Shown here: piece after piece, positions 8,781-18,809 of the stretch
Layout of the letters: each line of letters begins with the position of its first letter
Position numbering within the stretch: the first letter of the stretch is position 1
Assembly (NCBI GenBank): GCA_963580285.1
Contig: OY757026.1
Location: 80,889,817-80,953,816, forward strand
Direction of reading: 5' to 3'
Source of the DNA: Lucinisca nassula
Lineage: Eukaryota; Mollusca; Bivalvia; Lucinida; Lucinidae
Length of the DNA: 64,000 nucleotides
The notes under the pieces: generated by a model
Databases searched by the model: none
What the model was told of the DNA's origin: nothing
What the model saw: the letters and a program-made list of their open reading frames with translations, nothing else
Made by a program: the position numbers and the translations under genes

Positions 8781-9240
8781 GAAATAGATCAGCTCTTGCT
8801 GTGATTTGTTGAGTAATGAATCACAGTTTGTCGATCAGATGTAAGCAGACAAATCACGCGCGCTAATACGCGCGCGTGATTTGTCTACTTACAACTGACC
8901 GACAAACTGTGATTTATTACTCAACAAATCACAGACTAGAGCTGATCTATTTCGATTCTAACACGCTGGCAATCGGCAATAATGTTATTGTTTCCTTCAA
9001 AGTCTCACAACTTTTCGCCATTGTTAGAAGAGATCCCGCTAAAATTATAGACTGAAACACATGCATTTTTATCCTTTTCTAACGTTTTCGAAGCGAGAAA
9101 ATGACGTTACACCGTCTAACGTCAAGTAAATCGATTAGTGACGTCATAAATTGACAGTTTTTAATGACGTCACTCGTCACGCTCTTCCGAGCTGTGATTT
9201 GTTGCAGAAAAAACACAGTACTTTAGGCGCGCTGTGTTAG
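8781..9240. mobile_element. CRE-hairpin element with 173-bp palindrome
   Basis: Palindrome 8781-8953 (outer arms GAAATAGATCAGCTC / GAGCTGATCTATTTC, centre ACGCGCGCTAATACGCGCGCG). It is followed by a ~290-bp tail with two perfect TGACGTCA motifs (9139-9146 and 9165-9172) and a GTGATTTGTTG remnant of the stem at about 9190-9205. Mobility is inferred from the shared architecture with K, L and the 25.6-kb and 42.4-kb elements. Confidence 0.55.
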
Positions 9241-9448
9241 AATATGAAACAGTACCTCGATTACTCTGAGAAACTATCCTCTCCACCTAGATTTGTAAGT
9301 CTTATCAATAATTCACATTTATACCAAAGGTTAACACTTCTTATGTTTAAATAATTACTTAGAGGCGTAAAAAGAATGGTTAAATCCCATGGTTGAATCC
9401 TATTGGTTGCGTTTCTGAACATGCCCATCCAACAATACGGACCCTCAG

Positions 9449-9749
9449 TCCCGCCCATCGGGGCTTGAAGAAATAGATGGGCTGCATGATGCTTCCACGT
9501 AGAGCGGAAACCGACCCGCACACGAGTACTGGTAAACCGCTTAGAGGATCTAAGCCTGCCCAGGTATAGCGGTGCGAGTGTCGGACTGTCCATGCTTATA
9601 AACCCTATTGCTTTCATTGGGTGGCATGGCTTGAGATGTTATTTCATCTCAATGTCGGGTAAGTCCCACAAAATTGGAAGTGAAGTCTCCAAAATGACCT
9701 TTACCGTGTTGACGGGGACGTTAAACCCCAAATCAAACAAACAAACAGA
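9449..9749 (+). mobile_element. S1 SINE-like repeat, full length
   Basis: CCCGCCCATCGGGGCTTGAA start, GCATGATGCTTCCACGTAGA, AAACCGCTTAGAGGATCTAA and GTGTTGACGGGGACGTTAAA, ending in (CAAA)n. A possible short duplication, ACxGACCCTCA, lies on both sides (about 9438 and 9747). The open frames across it on both strands are incidental. Confidence 0.85.
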
Positions 9750-9834
9750 CCCTCAAGTGCAAGAAAGGGACGTTCATATCATGCAATAATAAATAACGTC
9801 GCGTCTGAGAGTGTAATAACGCCATGTTATAAAT

Positions 9835-10125
9835 TCCGTAACCCACCAGTGGATTAAATATGCACATTAGTTAGATAAGCCCCGTAACGTTACACGCGCG
9901 ACGTCCTTAACGACGTCGCGTTTAATGATGGCGGAATAGTTACATATGTGTCAAGAAATCATGCAAAAATGCGTTTTAAATGTCATACGATAAATAGAAT
10001 CTTGCATTCGTGTTATGTTTTATTCAATTTATTAAACCCGTTGAGGAAAATGGATAAAATGATGGCGAACCTCGCATTTTATCCTGTTTCCTCAACTCGT
10101 TTAATAGATTCAATAATCCATGCGC
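9835..10125 (-). mobile_element. Family L hairpin element, reverse
   Basis: Tail first (ACCCACCAGTGGATTAAATA, CCTTAACGACGTCGCGTTTA), then a hairpin (10021-10115) with arms TTTATTAAACCCGTTGAGGA and TTCCTCAACTCGTTTAATAG. The same module in the opposite orientation is found at 29735-30012 and 47516-47795. Confidence 0.75.
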
Positions 10126-10337
10126 ACAAATGTAAGATTCTCTACATACTATTAAAAACTATTCATATATGAAAAAATCCCCTTTTACGTATACCAGATA
10201 ACCCTAACAATTTTGAGATTTGCCTCAATTTATTTATGTATTTATTTATTTATTTAATTTGCGTTGCAGACAAATAATAAACCCGTGTCATAACATCCAT
10301 GTATTTAGCACCTACGTAAATGCGCTAATAGAATGCA

Positions 10338-10634
10338 TCTCGAAAACACGTCTATATAATTTTTACCCCCTTGAACCCCATTTTTGTATAGTAAATCTGT
10401 GGTATACAGGGGTTAACCTGATTTACCTTATTTCTGCTCTAAAATATCTGCTCTAAAATATAGATTGTGGGTACACGTTAGAACCGCCTTCCCGAGGCGG
10501 TTCTAACGAGTACCCACAATCTTTATTTTGAGCAGAAATAAGAAAAATATCACAATTTTTCATCTTAAATGTTCGTGGGTTTTTTTTCGGCGGTAAAGTT
10601 TACAATGCATTTGTTTAGGCGTGTTTTCGTAATG
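10338..10634 (+). mobile_element. Family A MITE, complete
   Basis: Left end CTCGAAAACACGTCTATA, CTTGAACCCCATTTTTGTAT, hairpin (about 10458-10528) with arms GATTGTGGGTACACGTTAGA and GGCGGTTCTAACGAGTACCC, and right end TTAGGCGTGTTTTCGTAAT. It is flanked by GAATGC on both sides (10332 and 10634 region), a possible 6-bp target duplication not seen at other copies. Confidence 0.8.
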
Positions 10635-10639
10635 AATGC

Positions 10640-11460
10640 GACTAAAAAAGAATGATCCAAAATTACACGTCACTATTTAGTTACGTTGCGAAAACGCACG
10701 ACGTCGTTTTTGAGGACGAGATTATTTCCATTGGCAAATCTGCGGCAAAACTCTGGTCGCATGAGAAGCAGAAACTTAATCTAATGATTACTGTGCGTGA
10801 AATTTATAAGTCTTGCCAAATGCTCCTTTCATAAATTTATATCAAATAAACATACATATGAAATCTCTGTGCACCGGCGAATGCAGCATCATATTCAACT
10901 CCTGGGGTTTACAGGCATACGTACAATTTACACTTTACTTTCCCTATCTTTTTCCATCCCTTTAAACGAGCGCACATTTTCAAATCCTAGTTTGACATTA
11001 TTTACAATTTCTTATAACCGCAGCTTATAACTTTTCCAACTGCAACTACTCCAGTTATCATATTTATGTTGAGTATACCTTTACGCAGTCTTCTATTAAA
11101 TTTAATTTCACAAGCACGTAATTTAATACATTCAGTTACAGTACGCACTATTTTATGTGATACGCGTAATAATATAACATTGATTTAAAGTATTGATACA
11201 CATATCATGATCCAAACAGTTTTAGAAATTCAGAAGAACTTTGGTAGTTTTCCAAATCTGAAGCACAATAAGAAATTCCCTGGCTTTTCAAGACTATTTC
11301 TTTAATTCCACAGCTTAATAGTTAAAGGTCACATAAATTTGTAGCCAGCAATTTTCGCTTTCTGGTATCATGCAGTAAAGTATCCAGATCATAAACGCAA
11401 AGAACATTAAGATCTAAGGTGAGGTAAAACGGAAGTTCCTATAGACCACTTGAAGATGAT
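10640..11460. other. Unannotated AT-rich stretch
   Basis: No repeat family recognised. A 60-codon frame from 10652 on the plus strand is open but has no motif, no splice context I trust and no recognisable similarity. I do not call a gene. Confidence 0.5.
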
Positions 11461-11462
11461 AC

Positions 11463-11704
11463 ATGAGCCAGCGCACGAAAAAACCTACAATTAGACATGT
11501 GCGACCAGCGAAGAATCAGATCGGCCAGCGCATTCATATAGTCTAACCAGAGACTTCTCTTGCTGCATGAAGGAGCAATGGGCCCTTAGCTATCCTTAGA
11601 ACGCACAGCGAAGACTCTGATCAGACTGCGCGGATGCGCAGGCTGATCTGAGTCTTCGCTGGGCGCACAAGTCTTATTGTAGGATTTGTCATGCGCTGGC
11701 TCAT
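11463..11704. mobile_element. Family H MITE, complete
   Basis: About 242 bp with long inverted ends ATGAGCCAGCGCA...TGCGCTGGCTCAT extending through ACCTACAAT and CCAGCGAAG on both arms. It contains an internal hairpin GATCAGACTGCGCGGATGCG/CAGGCTGATC (about 11618-11665). No ORF. Partial relatives: 37885-37957, 53727-53835, 62665-62735 and 63140-63205. Confidence 0.8.
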
Positions 11705-12624
11705 ATATTAACACATCTCCATCTGACGTTTAATATGCTCAGTAGCAAGTTTTCCGCATAAACGAAAACATCTACCTTCCCAAATAAAAACAATCAAAAA
11801 TAATGTAATGAGAAATATCTATCATAAATCCTCTTTACCTCAAGCAAGTATAACCATTCTATAATAAAAAGTGCTGTACATAAATTAAGCGCAATCCGCT
11901 TTGCTGTTGTTTTGACAATTAATCAAATGGACTGACCGCTTTCAGCACCGGACTATGCATTCGAAGTTCATTGTTATTGTTTTTTATAATGCCAAGAGAT
12001 TTTTCCATTTTGTCAAATTCGGCTCACCTCTAGAAATCTGCAGTTTGGGCTAAATACCAAGGTGTGTATTGAGCACATATATAAGCAACAGTTGTGCCGT
12101 CGATTTTAAAGACTAAAAACTTAAAGGTTTCAGGTGCAGTAGAATAACTATGGAATGCCATTTTTTTTATCGTTATAGGATAGGCATTTGTCAGATGAAT
12201 AGTGGGATATTTGGGAGATAGCTGTATATTGACAATTTTCATTTTGGGAAGTCACAGTAAAGCGGCGATTTTTAAGGTCAAAAATTTCGGTTTACGGCTG
12301 CTCGCCACCCCAATTCTAATGCACTTTTTCGGTTGTTTTCTTAAAACGTGTACTATTTTGCTCAAAGCGACATGCTTTGTGAGCTGCGTAAAACCACATA
12401 CCAGCCAATAGAAGGCGACCTTACAGGATGTTTCTGCCCTAAATCTATGTTTTGTAGTACGTCCAAACTAGGCGGACACCCACAATCTATATTCACAGGA
12501 AATGAAATAATGGAGGATAACAATCATCACAAGTCGTCAAAGAAAGGGGAATAACTCTGTATGCAAAAGTGGGATCTTTCATATCTGTTGAACTTGATCG
12601 TTTTAGCTGACAATGTTTGATATA
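11705..12624. other. Mostly unannotated stretch
   Basis: Contains the minus-strand ORF at 12030-12242 and a tiny remnant of a family A hairpin at about 12437-12497 (AATCTATGTTTTG...GGACACCCACAATCTATAT). Nothing else was recognised. Confidence 0.45.
12030..12242 (-). CDS. Unrecognised 70-codon ORF
   Basis: Minus-strand frame from ATG (MKIVNIQLSPKYP) to TAG, with mixed amino-acid composition and not low complexity (middle part KFLVFKIDGTTVAYICAQ). It does not overlap any repeat I can define. No family is recognised, there are no clear splice sites, and its length is within chance for AT-rich DNA. It could be a decayed transposable-element ORF. Confidence 0.15.
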   Translation of the reverse strand: MKIVNIQLSPKYPTIHLTNAYPITIKKMAFHSYSTAPETFKFLVFKIDGTTVAYICAQYTPWYLAQTADF

Positions 12625-13206
12625 TAGAGGATCTTACACGAGTGGTCATATCAAATGAAATTTATGAAACGAGCCTTCGGCGAGTTTCATAAATTTCATA
12701 TGAAATGACCACGAGTGTAAGATTCTGTTTATCATATGACCACTTTAAATTGGATTTATCGCTTTCAAATTTTTTTTTCCGCAAAAATGCATGGTTGACA
12801 TGGACGTCGTCATGACGTTACTCAATCTCGCCAAAGTGTTATTACACGTGTAGTCATATGATTTTTATTACACGACGTTATCCACTGCTTATCAACGACG
12901 TCATATGATAAATAGAGGATCTTACACGAGTGGTCATTTCATATGAAATTTATGAAACGAGCCTTCGGCGAGTTTCATAAATTTCATATGAAATGACCAC
13001 GAGTGTAAGATTCTGTTTATCATATGACCACTTTAATTTGGATTTATCGCTTTCAAATTTGACATTTTTTTCCGCAAAAATGCATGGTTGACATGGACGT
13101 CGTCATGACGTTACTCAATCCCGCCAAAGTGTTATTACACGTGTGGTCATATGATTTTTATTACACGACCGACGTTATCCACTGCTTATCAACGACGTCA
13201 TATGAT
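12625..13206. repeat. Family J elements in tandem, 288-bp period
   Basis: Two nearly identical copies, starting at TAGAGGATCTTACACGAGTG (12625 and 12913). Each has a hairpin (GTGGTCATTTCATATGAAAT / ATTTCATATGAAATGACCAC, loop GAGCCTTCGGCGAG). The hairpin is followed by a ~180-bp tail with GACATGGACGTCGTCATGAC and ACGACGTTATCCACTGCTTA. Differences are a few substitutions plus 3-6-bp indels, so the duplication is recent. Confidence 0.85.
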
Positions 13207-13612
13207 AATATAAGAATCTTATATGGGTGTGAGGGGTGGATTGAAAAATCCGTCCCGAGCGACACTGTCCGGCATCACGAGGCTTGCCGGACAGTGGTCC
13301 CGAGGGACGGATTTTTCTATCCACCCCTCACACCCATATTGGATTCTTTTTCTTGCATACCTTCCATTTCTATTGCGAATTTTTAATGCTGCTGTCTCTT
13401 CAGTTACCGACGTCCGCCATTTTGTGATGACACAACAGGAATGTTTAGTGACGTCACGCATAACGACGCCGCGCATGAGGTTGTAATCAACCAGTGCATT
13501 TATCAAATACGCGTTTATATTCGATTTGGGGTCGGAACACCAGGGTCAGAACATTAATTTCTATCCCAGGGTAAAATCACGGATTTCCTTGTCTGGTGTG
13601 CAAGAATATTAT
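13206..13612 (-). mobile_element. Family K hairpin element, reverse
   Basis: Hairpin 13212-13348 with arms GTGAGGGGTGGATTGAAAAA and TTTTTCTATCCACCCCTCAC and an inner stem CACTGTCCGGCATCAC. Its tail holds CCGACGTCCGCCATTTTGTG, a perfect TGACGTCA (13449-13456) and GATTTGGGGTCGGAACACCA. Full relatives in the other orientation: 17008-17436 and 54140-54572. The open frames on both strands here come from the palindrome. Confidence 0.8.
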
Positions 13613-13778
13613 ATCCTTGCAAAGCCCAAATGTTTCTATAAAAAGTGAGGTTTACTCGGCTATTCATTTTACGAACTTGTAACGCAGTGGTGTGCAAATA
13701 AAAGGTGTTATGAAGACAGAAGCGCAACCCAAACCGTAAGGCGAATACACCATCGAAAGGAGAGAGAGTTAGTTTGTA

Positions 13779-14078
13779 TTTGTTTGTTTGATTTGAGGTT
13801 TAAAGTCCCCGTCAACACTGTAAAGGTCATTTTGGAGACGTTGCTTCCAATTTTGTGGGACTTTTACCCGACATTGAGATGAAATGACATCTCAAGCCCT
13901 GTCGCCCAATGAAACCAATAGGGTTTATTAGCATGGACGGTTCGCCTCGCACCGCAGTTCCTGGACGGGCTTAGATCCTCTAAGCGGCTAACCAGTACTA
14001 GTGTGCGGGCCGGATTCAGCTCTGCGTGGAAGCATCATGCAGCCCATATATTTCTTCAAGCCCCTATGGGCGGGGGCC
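13779..14078 (-). mobile_element. S1 SINE-like repeat, full, 15-bp target duplication
   Basis: Reverse copy from the (AAAC)n tail through CCCCGTCAACACTGTAAAGG to GGGCGGGGGCC. Perfect 15-bp duplications GAGAGTTAGTTTGTA lie at 13764-13778 and 14079-14093. The insertion is intact at both ends, so S1 full length is about 300 bp. Confidence 0.95.
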
Positions 14079-14339
14079 GAGAGTTAGTTTGTAGATATAG
14101 AATGTTAGCGCTCCTAATGACTGTCTGACTGCATAATTAAACACTTGGCATTTCATTATGCGAAACAGTATTTTGGCCAGCGCATAAGAAGAAAGCTACT
14201 TATTACACACAGACGACCAACCTTTTGCTCAGCAAAGCTTTCTCTTATGCTGACATTAACCCATTGTATACTAGTGTACTCTTCCATATATGTTGGACAA
14301 ATCCACTTGTCACATTAAGAGTGTAAGACCTATTTTATG

Positions 14340-14655
14340 CAACCCCCCCCCCCCCAACCCGAGAAGCTTTGATTCGGGGGGCATATAGTATTTGCCCTGT
14401 CTGCCTGTTTGTTTGTTTGTTTGTCTGTCTGTCACAAAAACTTTAACCTTGATCATCACTTCAAAAGTATTTTACCTAGCCCCATTAAACTTCATACACT
14501 TATTCACCATCACAAGTGCTACATTCTGACCAAGGGCCATAACTCTGTTGTCATTTTTGGCTGAATTATCTCCCCTTGAAATTTTGCAAAAACTCAGAAA
14601 TTGGCTCCCACGGGGGCATTGGTCACCTATAGTGACAGCTCTTGTTTCTATTATT
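14340..14655. repeat. Dispersed repeat with (GTTT)n and CACCTATAGTGACAGCTC end
   Basis: C homopolymer (about 14342-14355), then GAAGCTTTGATTCGGGGGGC, a TGTTTGTTTGTTTGTCTGTC run, and a 3' end reading CACCTATAGTGACAGCTCTT. I know this type from bivalve genomes as an interspersed repeat. There is only one copy here. Confidence 0.5.
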
Positions 14656-14682
14656 ATTCTATTTTAACGGAAAAGTTTGTTA

Positions 14683-14749
14683 GCAAATAGTGCAGGCCCT
14701 GATCAGAGGTCGCGTTCTGCGGCGTCTGATCTGGGCCTGCACTGTTTGC
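14683..14749. repeat. Family G hairpin
   Basis: GCAAATAGTGCAGGCCCTGA pairs with the downstream TCTGGGCCTGCACTGTTTGC, with inner stem GCGTTCTGCGGCGTC. A member of the GATCAGACGC hairpin series spread through the window. Confidence 0.7.
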
Positions 14750-14838
14750 CAGGGTACCCCTTTAGGAGTTTCCCGCATGCATGCAGTAGGTTAAGGTAGC
14801 TCCATTCAAGGTCTCATTCGTGTTATGGTCAAGAACAT

Positions 14839-15052
14839 TTAACCCTTATCTTGCTGTTCACGACAACACCTATCTTTGCAAACAGTGTAGATCCTGATCA
14901 GATGGCTTCTGAAGAAGCCATCTGATCAGGATCTTCACTGTTTGGCATTCAGTTTGTGAATTTGTGGCAATAAATTACATCAAGTAATTTGATTGGTTGA
15001 TAGACAGAAATGGGTGTGGCTTAAATGAATATTCAGCAAGATAAGGGTCAAA
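14839..15052 (+). mobile_element. Family F MITE with G-type hairpin
   Basis: Ends TTAACCCTTATCTTGCTG and CAGCAAGATAAGGGTCAA are inverted. Inside is a perfect hairpin (14875-14945) from GCAAACAGTGTAGATCCTGA to TCAGGATCTTCACTGTTTG around GGCTTCTGAAGAAGCC, then GATGGGTGTGGCTTAAAT-like sequence. Other copies: 59807-60007 and 63785-64000 (reverse). Confidence 0.8.
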
Positions 15053-15374
15053 TAACGTATTTTTTATATCGCTCAGGACCCTTTTTCTCATAACTAGCTT
15101 ATTCAGTTCAGAAACACATAAACGTAGAGTTCAACTACTTGTTAGTACAACTAGGTATGTCTGCAAACATGCTGCGCGTTTTATCCAGAAAACATTTGTG
15201 CAATGATAACTATTATACAATTAAAACTGACAATCAATGGTAAACAAAATCCTCACAACGTTTGTGTCACCAAACGTGATTCGTTGACCTGTAATCGTAT
15301 TGGTTAACATTTATTGAATAGCTATATTATTATTTCCGAGTTTTGAACCATTCTACTTTCCGTAAAGTTTCTAA

Positions 15375-15595
15375 TAATTCAACAAAACAGAAGTGAATGC
15401 AATGATTAGGAATCGATACAATTTTCCACAGCTCCCATCTGAGACACCAAAGGAACAGAAACACAAACATGAAAACAACTAAACCCTAGTGGAAACATCA
15501 ATAGTGGGAAGCCAAACGGACAGCTACTTTCCTACAAAATGGCCAATTGGCTATCCAAAACAACATACGGTTTGGCTATCCAGAAAACCTATGAA
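15375..15595 (-). mobile_element. Retroelement 3' region (family D), fragment
   Basis: Reverse copy of the distal 3' region: AATCGATACAATTTTCCACA, CTCCCATCTGAGACACCAAA and GCCAATTGGCTATCCAAAAC. The proximal half is missing. Confidence 0.65.
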
Positions 15596-15639
15596 GAAGG
15601 TATAAGTTTAGATATTGACACATATCAATATCAGAACCG

Positions 15640-15955
15640 GCCCCGATAGCTCAGTTGGTAGAGTGTCCGCTCCGGGGAACGGGAGGTCACGGGTTCGATC
15701 CCGGGCCGCGACATACCAAAGTCATTAAAAATGGTACTAGCTGCTCCTCGCTTGGCACTCAGATTTACGGGGTAGAACTAGGACTGGTCGACCCAGTGTC
15801 AGGATAATGTGACTGGGTGTGGTATCATGTAATGTGTCTGGGACATGATTCTTCAGTGAGGCAGCACTATAAAAGTGAACATTGAGCTCCCTGTCGCAAC
15901 CAGACACCATCGTGATATGACTGAAAAATTGTTGAAAGCAACGTTAAACCCGAAT

Positions 15956-16008
<53 letters not shown>
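15640..16008 (+). mobile_element. tRNA-like SINE with (CA)n tail
   Basis: The head GATAGCTCAGTTGGTAGAG (A box) and GGTTCGATCCC (B box) resembles a tRNA, but the acceptor arms do not pair as a functional tRNA would. About 230 bp of body follow, then GTTGAAAGCAACGTTAAACC, the 3' core common in molluscan SINEs, and a CA microsatellite (15957-16008). Probably of the V-/Meta-SINE type known from bivalves; that assignment is from memory. Confidence 0.75.
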
Positions 16009-16009
<1 letters not shown>

Positions 16010-16119
16010 CAAAATCAGTTTGATAACTCTATATGTTTATGTCTATTTACATCAGCTGCTTTATGCAGAATCTCTCCAGATACTTTAGGCATATATTTAT
16101 ATTTTCATTAGACTATTTT

Positions 16120-16293
16120 GGTATCTTTCTTATTTCTGATCAAGATATAGATTGAGGCGGTTCTAATGAGTACCCACAATCAATATATTAGACAGAAATA
16201 AGAGAAATAAGGTTTGCCCCTGAAAACCCCAGTTTTGCTGTAGAACAGTGGGGTTCAAGAGGGTGAAAATTATATAGCGTATCCTCGTGATGA
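16120..16293 (-). mobile_element. Family A MITE, reverse, partial
   Basis: Half of the hairpin is lost: GATTGAGGCGGTTCTAATGA runs straight into GTACCCACAATC. Then AAACCCCAGTTTTGCTGTAG and an end at CCTCGTGATG. Confidence 0.6.
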
Positions 16294-16814
16294 CCTGGAC
16301 GTCGTTCAAATGAAGTCACTGTCATAGAACAAAGGCCATCACAAGTTTAATATATAGCAAATAGTGTCATTCACAGGGCATTGTCCGTCATGAAAGGCTA
16401 ACGCAGCCTTGCAGTTGGATCAAATATTTGAACAATTGCTGGTTGTCAGTTCTTCTGATATTTAGAAACGTTTCCTAACACACATACAGGCATTCTCAGA
16501 CAGTAGCTTCGAACTTTTTGTACAGACACTTGTGTGAATGCTATTCTTTTTTGCTAAATAATACGGATTGTGTAGTAGGTAATCATCAAAACTACATCAT
16601 TAAGCAAAAGACAAATAGTTTTACCTGCCCTTTTATTAAAAATTACAATACAGTGATGTTTTTGTAATGTTCCCTTAAATGGCATTTTTCTGCTGTGTAT
16701 TCGTTATTTCTTTCTTAGAAATGCTAGAATCTAGACGGTCCTAGTATGTACTCGAAAGCTATGTTTTGAACAGACGTAGTGTACCTTTGTTTCACAAATT
16801 TTTCCCCTGTTTGA
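16294..16814. other. Unannotated stretch
   Basis: No repeat family, RNA gene or convincing ORF seen. AT-rich, single-copy within this window. Confidence 0.5.
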
Positions 16815-16990
16815 GGTGTGAGAGTCCATAGTGTTTAGCCCAATCACAGCTGGCAACCTTGCTTCCCTCCCCTTAATGTTATGTCGGCGGATCGAGCCTC
16901 GGTCTAAATGAAAACTAAGGCCTAAAGACTTTTTAGTAATTCGGTTGGTGCCCGATGCTTCGTCTATGGAATGGCCCACCGGTGTCAGAC
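16815..16990 (+). pseudogene. Diverged retroelement ORF end / 3' region fragment
   Basis: CCCAATCACAGCTGGCAACC, CTTGCTTCCCTCC and GTTGGTGCCCGATGCTTCGT parallel the coding end and following sequence at 35240-35400 (PITVDNFASLFNCT-type). Frame disrupted; short. Confidence 0.5.
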
Positions 16991-17007
16991 CATTGTTTCA
17001 TCTCTGA

Positions 17008-17436
17008 ATTTTTATGGTACGTATGTTCTTGCACACCAGGTAAGGAAGTTTTAGCTTGTGATAGAAATACTGTTCTAACCTTTGTGTTCTTACCCAAAAT
17101 CAAATCTTCTCGGATGTTTGATAAATGCACTGGTTGAATACGACCTCATTTGCACCGTCGTTACGGTTGACGGCACAGCACGTTACGTGGGGTCACTAAA
17201 CATTCCTGTAGTGTCATCACAACACGGCTGACGTCAATGACTTAAGTTACTGCAGCATTAAAACCCGCGTTAGAAATGGAAAGTATGCAAGAAAAGAATC
17301 CTATATGGGTTTGAGGGGTGGGTAGAAAAATCCGTCCCTCTGAATCACTGTCCGGCATCACTCTACAACGTGATGCCGGAGAGTGACCCTCGGTCTTTCC
17401 ATCCACCCCTCACACCCATATAAGATTCTTATATTC
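17008..17436 (+). mobile_element. Family K hairpin element
   Basis: Tail first (TTCTTGCACACCAGGTAAGG, AATGCACTGGTTGAATACGA, TGACGTCA at 17229-17236), then hairpin 17294-17431 with arms TTGAGGGGTGGGTAGAAAAA and CTTTCCATCCACCCCTCACA. The hairpin has diverged at its tip. It abuts the retroelement ORF fossil at 17437. Confidence 0.75.
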
Positions 17437-17861
17437 TCGGAATCGTACTTGGAATTTATCTATCCACGTGAACTTGAAATTAAGGAAACAACAGAGACTG
17501 CAACCTCCTCCTCATACTTGGATTGTTATCTCTATATTGACAACGGGAAGCTTACTACTAGGCTGTACGATAAACGAGATGACTTCAATTTTCCCATTGT
17601 TAACTTTCCATTCCTGAGCACTAATATCCCGTCTGCACCAGCATATGGAGTTTACGTTTCACAGTAAATCCGTTATGCTAGAGCCAGTTCCAAGTATCAG
17701 CACTTTATGGGCCGTGGGAAGGTACTTACTACCAGCTTGTTATGCCAGGGGTATAAAAAACACTGAAGAAGTTCTATGGGAGGCACCATGATCTTGTTGA
17801 TCCGTACAATGTGGCAATTTCCAGAATTATTTCTGATATGTTCGCCAATGGAAAGCCATAG
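17437..17861 (+). pseudogene. Reverse-transcriptase retroelement ORF, C-terminal end
   Basis: The translation gives SSYLDCYLYIDNGKLTTRLY, DKRDDFNFPIVNFPF, SNIPSAPAYGVYVSQ, then one in-frame TAA where leucine is expected. It continues IRYARASSKYQHF, a one-base frameshift after QGYKK, and KKFYGRHHDLVDPYNVAISR ending DMFANGKP and TAG. I recognise this as the region after the RT catalytic domain in bivalve and cnidarian retroelement proteins. The element class is uncertain. Only two lesions in 140 codons suggest a fairly young copy. The catalytic part is absent, cut off by the K element. Confidence 0.8.
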
Positions 17862-18377
17862 GAAGACTTCCAAAATCTCGGACATACCCTTCTCGGCATT
17901 TATTCCTTTTCTTCGTTCGGGTCGATGGGCATGGTTGGCGAAGTTTGCTTACCAAGCAATGCTTACTATCCGCGGACGCCTGATTACACTCTTCTGGAGT
18001 CCATGTCTGTTGATCTGAACATTGGTATTAACCATTTTGTTTGTGGATAAATGATTTTGGATTAACGCTTTGGTACTACGACCTTAACTACTTTACTGAT
18101 GAGTTAGCAACCATTCATAATTCCTGAACAAATAACATGTGTAAAACAAGAAGCAGAACTCAAAAGCGGGGAATGTAGAATGGTTAAATCGGCCCACTCC
18201 TGCCCCCTCTCACAACGCCTTCACCCTAGCACATATCCCGAATAATAAACAAGTTGGCTGCTTTCAAAAAGCATCCAATAGGTTTGGTCTTGTCAGTCTA
18301 CATTCTGATTTGAGCCAGCTGATATCATTATCCCACTTAATGCATTTTTTTTTAATAAAAATAATAAACTTTAAACG
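17862..18377. other. Probable retroelement 3' flank, otherwise unannotated
   Basis: Follows the ORF stop directly and is likely that element's 3' untranslated region (CTTCTCGGCATTTATTCC, GCGGACGCCTGATTACACTC). No match to another copy in the window. Confidence 0.4.
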
Positions 18378-18807
18378 CTCCAAGGCGGTTCTTCTGTCGC
18401 GGTATATTTTGTTATGGTTTGTCTGAAGTTTGGAGGCCTTCATGCGGACTGAGCACATTATTTGTCTAAATCCCGACGGAAGTAAGGGCGAGGATTGTGG
18501 CCACGTAAAATCGATTTAAGCCCCCCAGTGGAATTCGTTTCCGCTGACCGTTCCAAGGCGGTTCTTCTGTCGCGGTTTGTTTTTGCTATGGTTTGTCTTT
18601 GGATGTTTGTGTCGCTTATGTTATTTTATTTTGGATAGCCTATTGGCCATTTTATGGGAAAGTAACTGTCCCTTTGGCTTTCCGCTGTTGGTGTTTCCAT
18701 TAGGGTCTGTTGTTTCATGTTTGTGTGTCTTTCCCTTTGGTGTCTCTGATGGGAGCTGTGGGTTGATTGTAACGATTCCTGATCATTGCCTCCACTTCTA
18801 TTTTTAA
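18378..18807 (+). mobile_element. Retroelement 3' region (family D), rearranged
   Basis: Sense-oriented 3' region: GGAGGCCTTCATGCGGACTG, CGGAAGTAAGGGCGAGGATT, CCGTTCCAAGGCGGTTCTTC and the distal TGTCTCTGATGGGAGCTGTG, ending CCTCCACTTCTATTTTTA. The CCAAGGCGGTTCTTCTGTCG segment occurs twice (18378 and 18553), so the left edge is a duplication or template jump. Confidence 0.75.
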
Positions 18808-18809
18808 TA

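Noticed and set aside
9261..9617. 118-codon open frame
   Set aside because: It lies mostly across an S1 SINE-like repeat; the same frame reappears at other S1 copies (56786-57103).
15640..15715. Functional tRNA gene
   Set aside because: A and B boxes are present, but the acceptor stem does not pair and the sequence continues into a SINE body with the molluscan 3' core.
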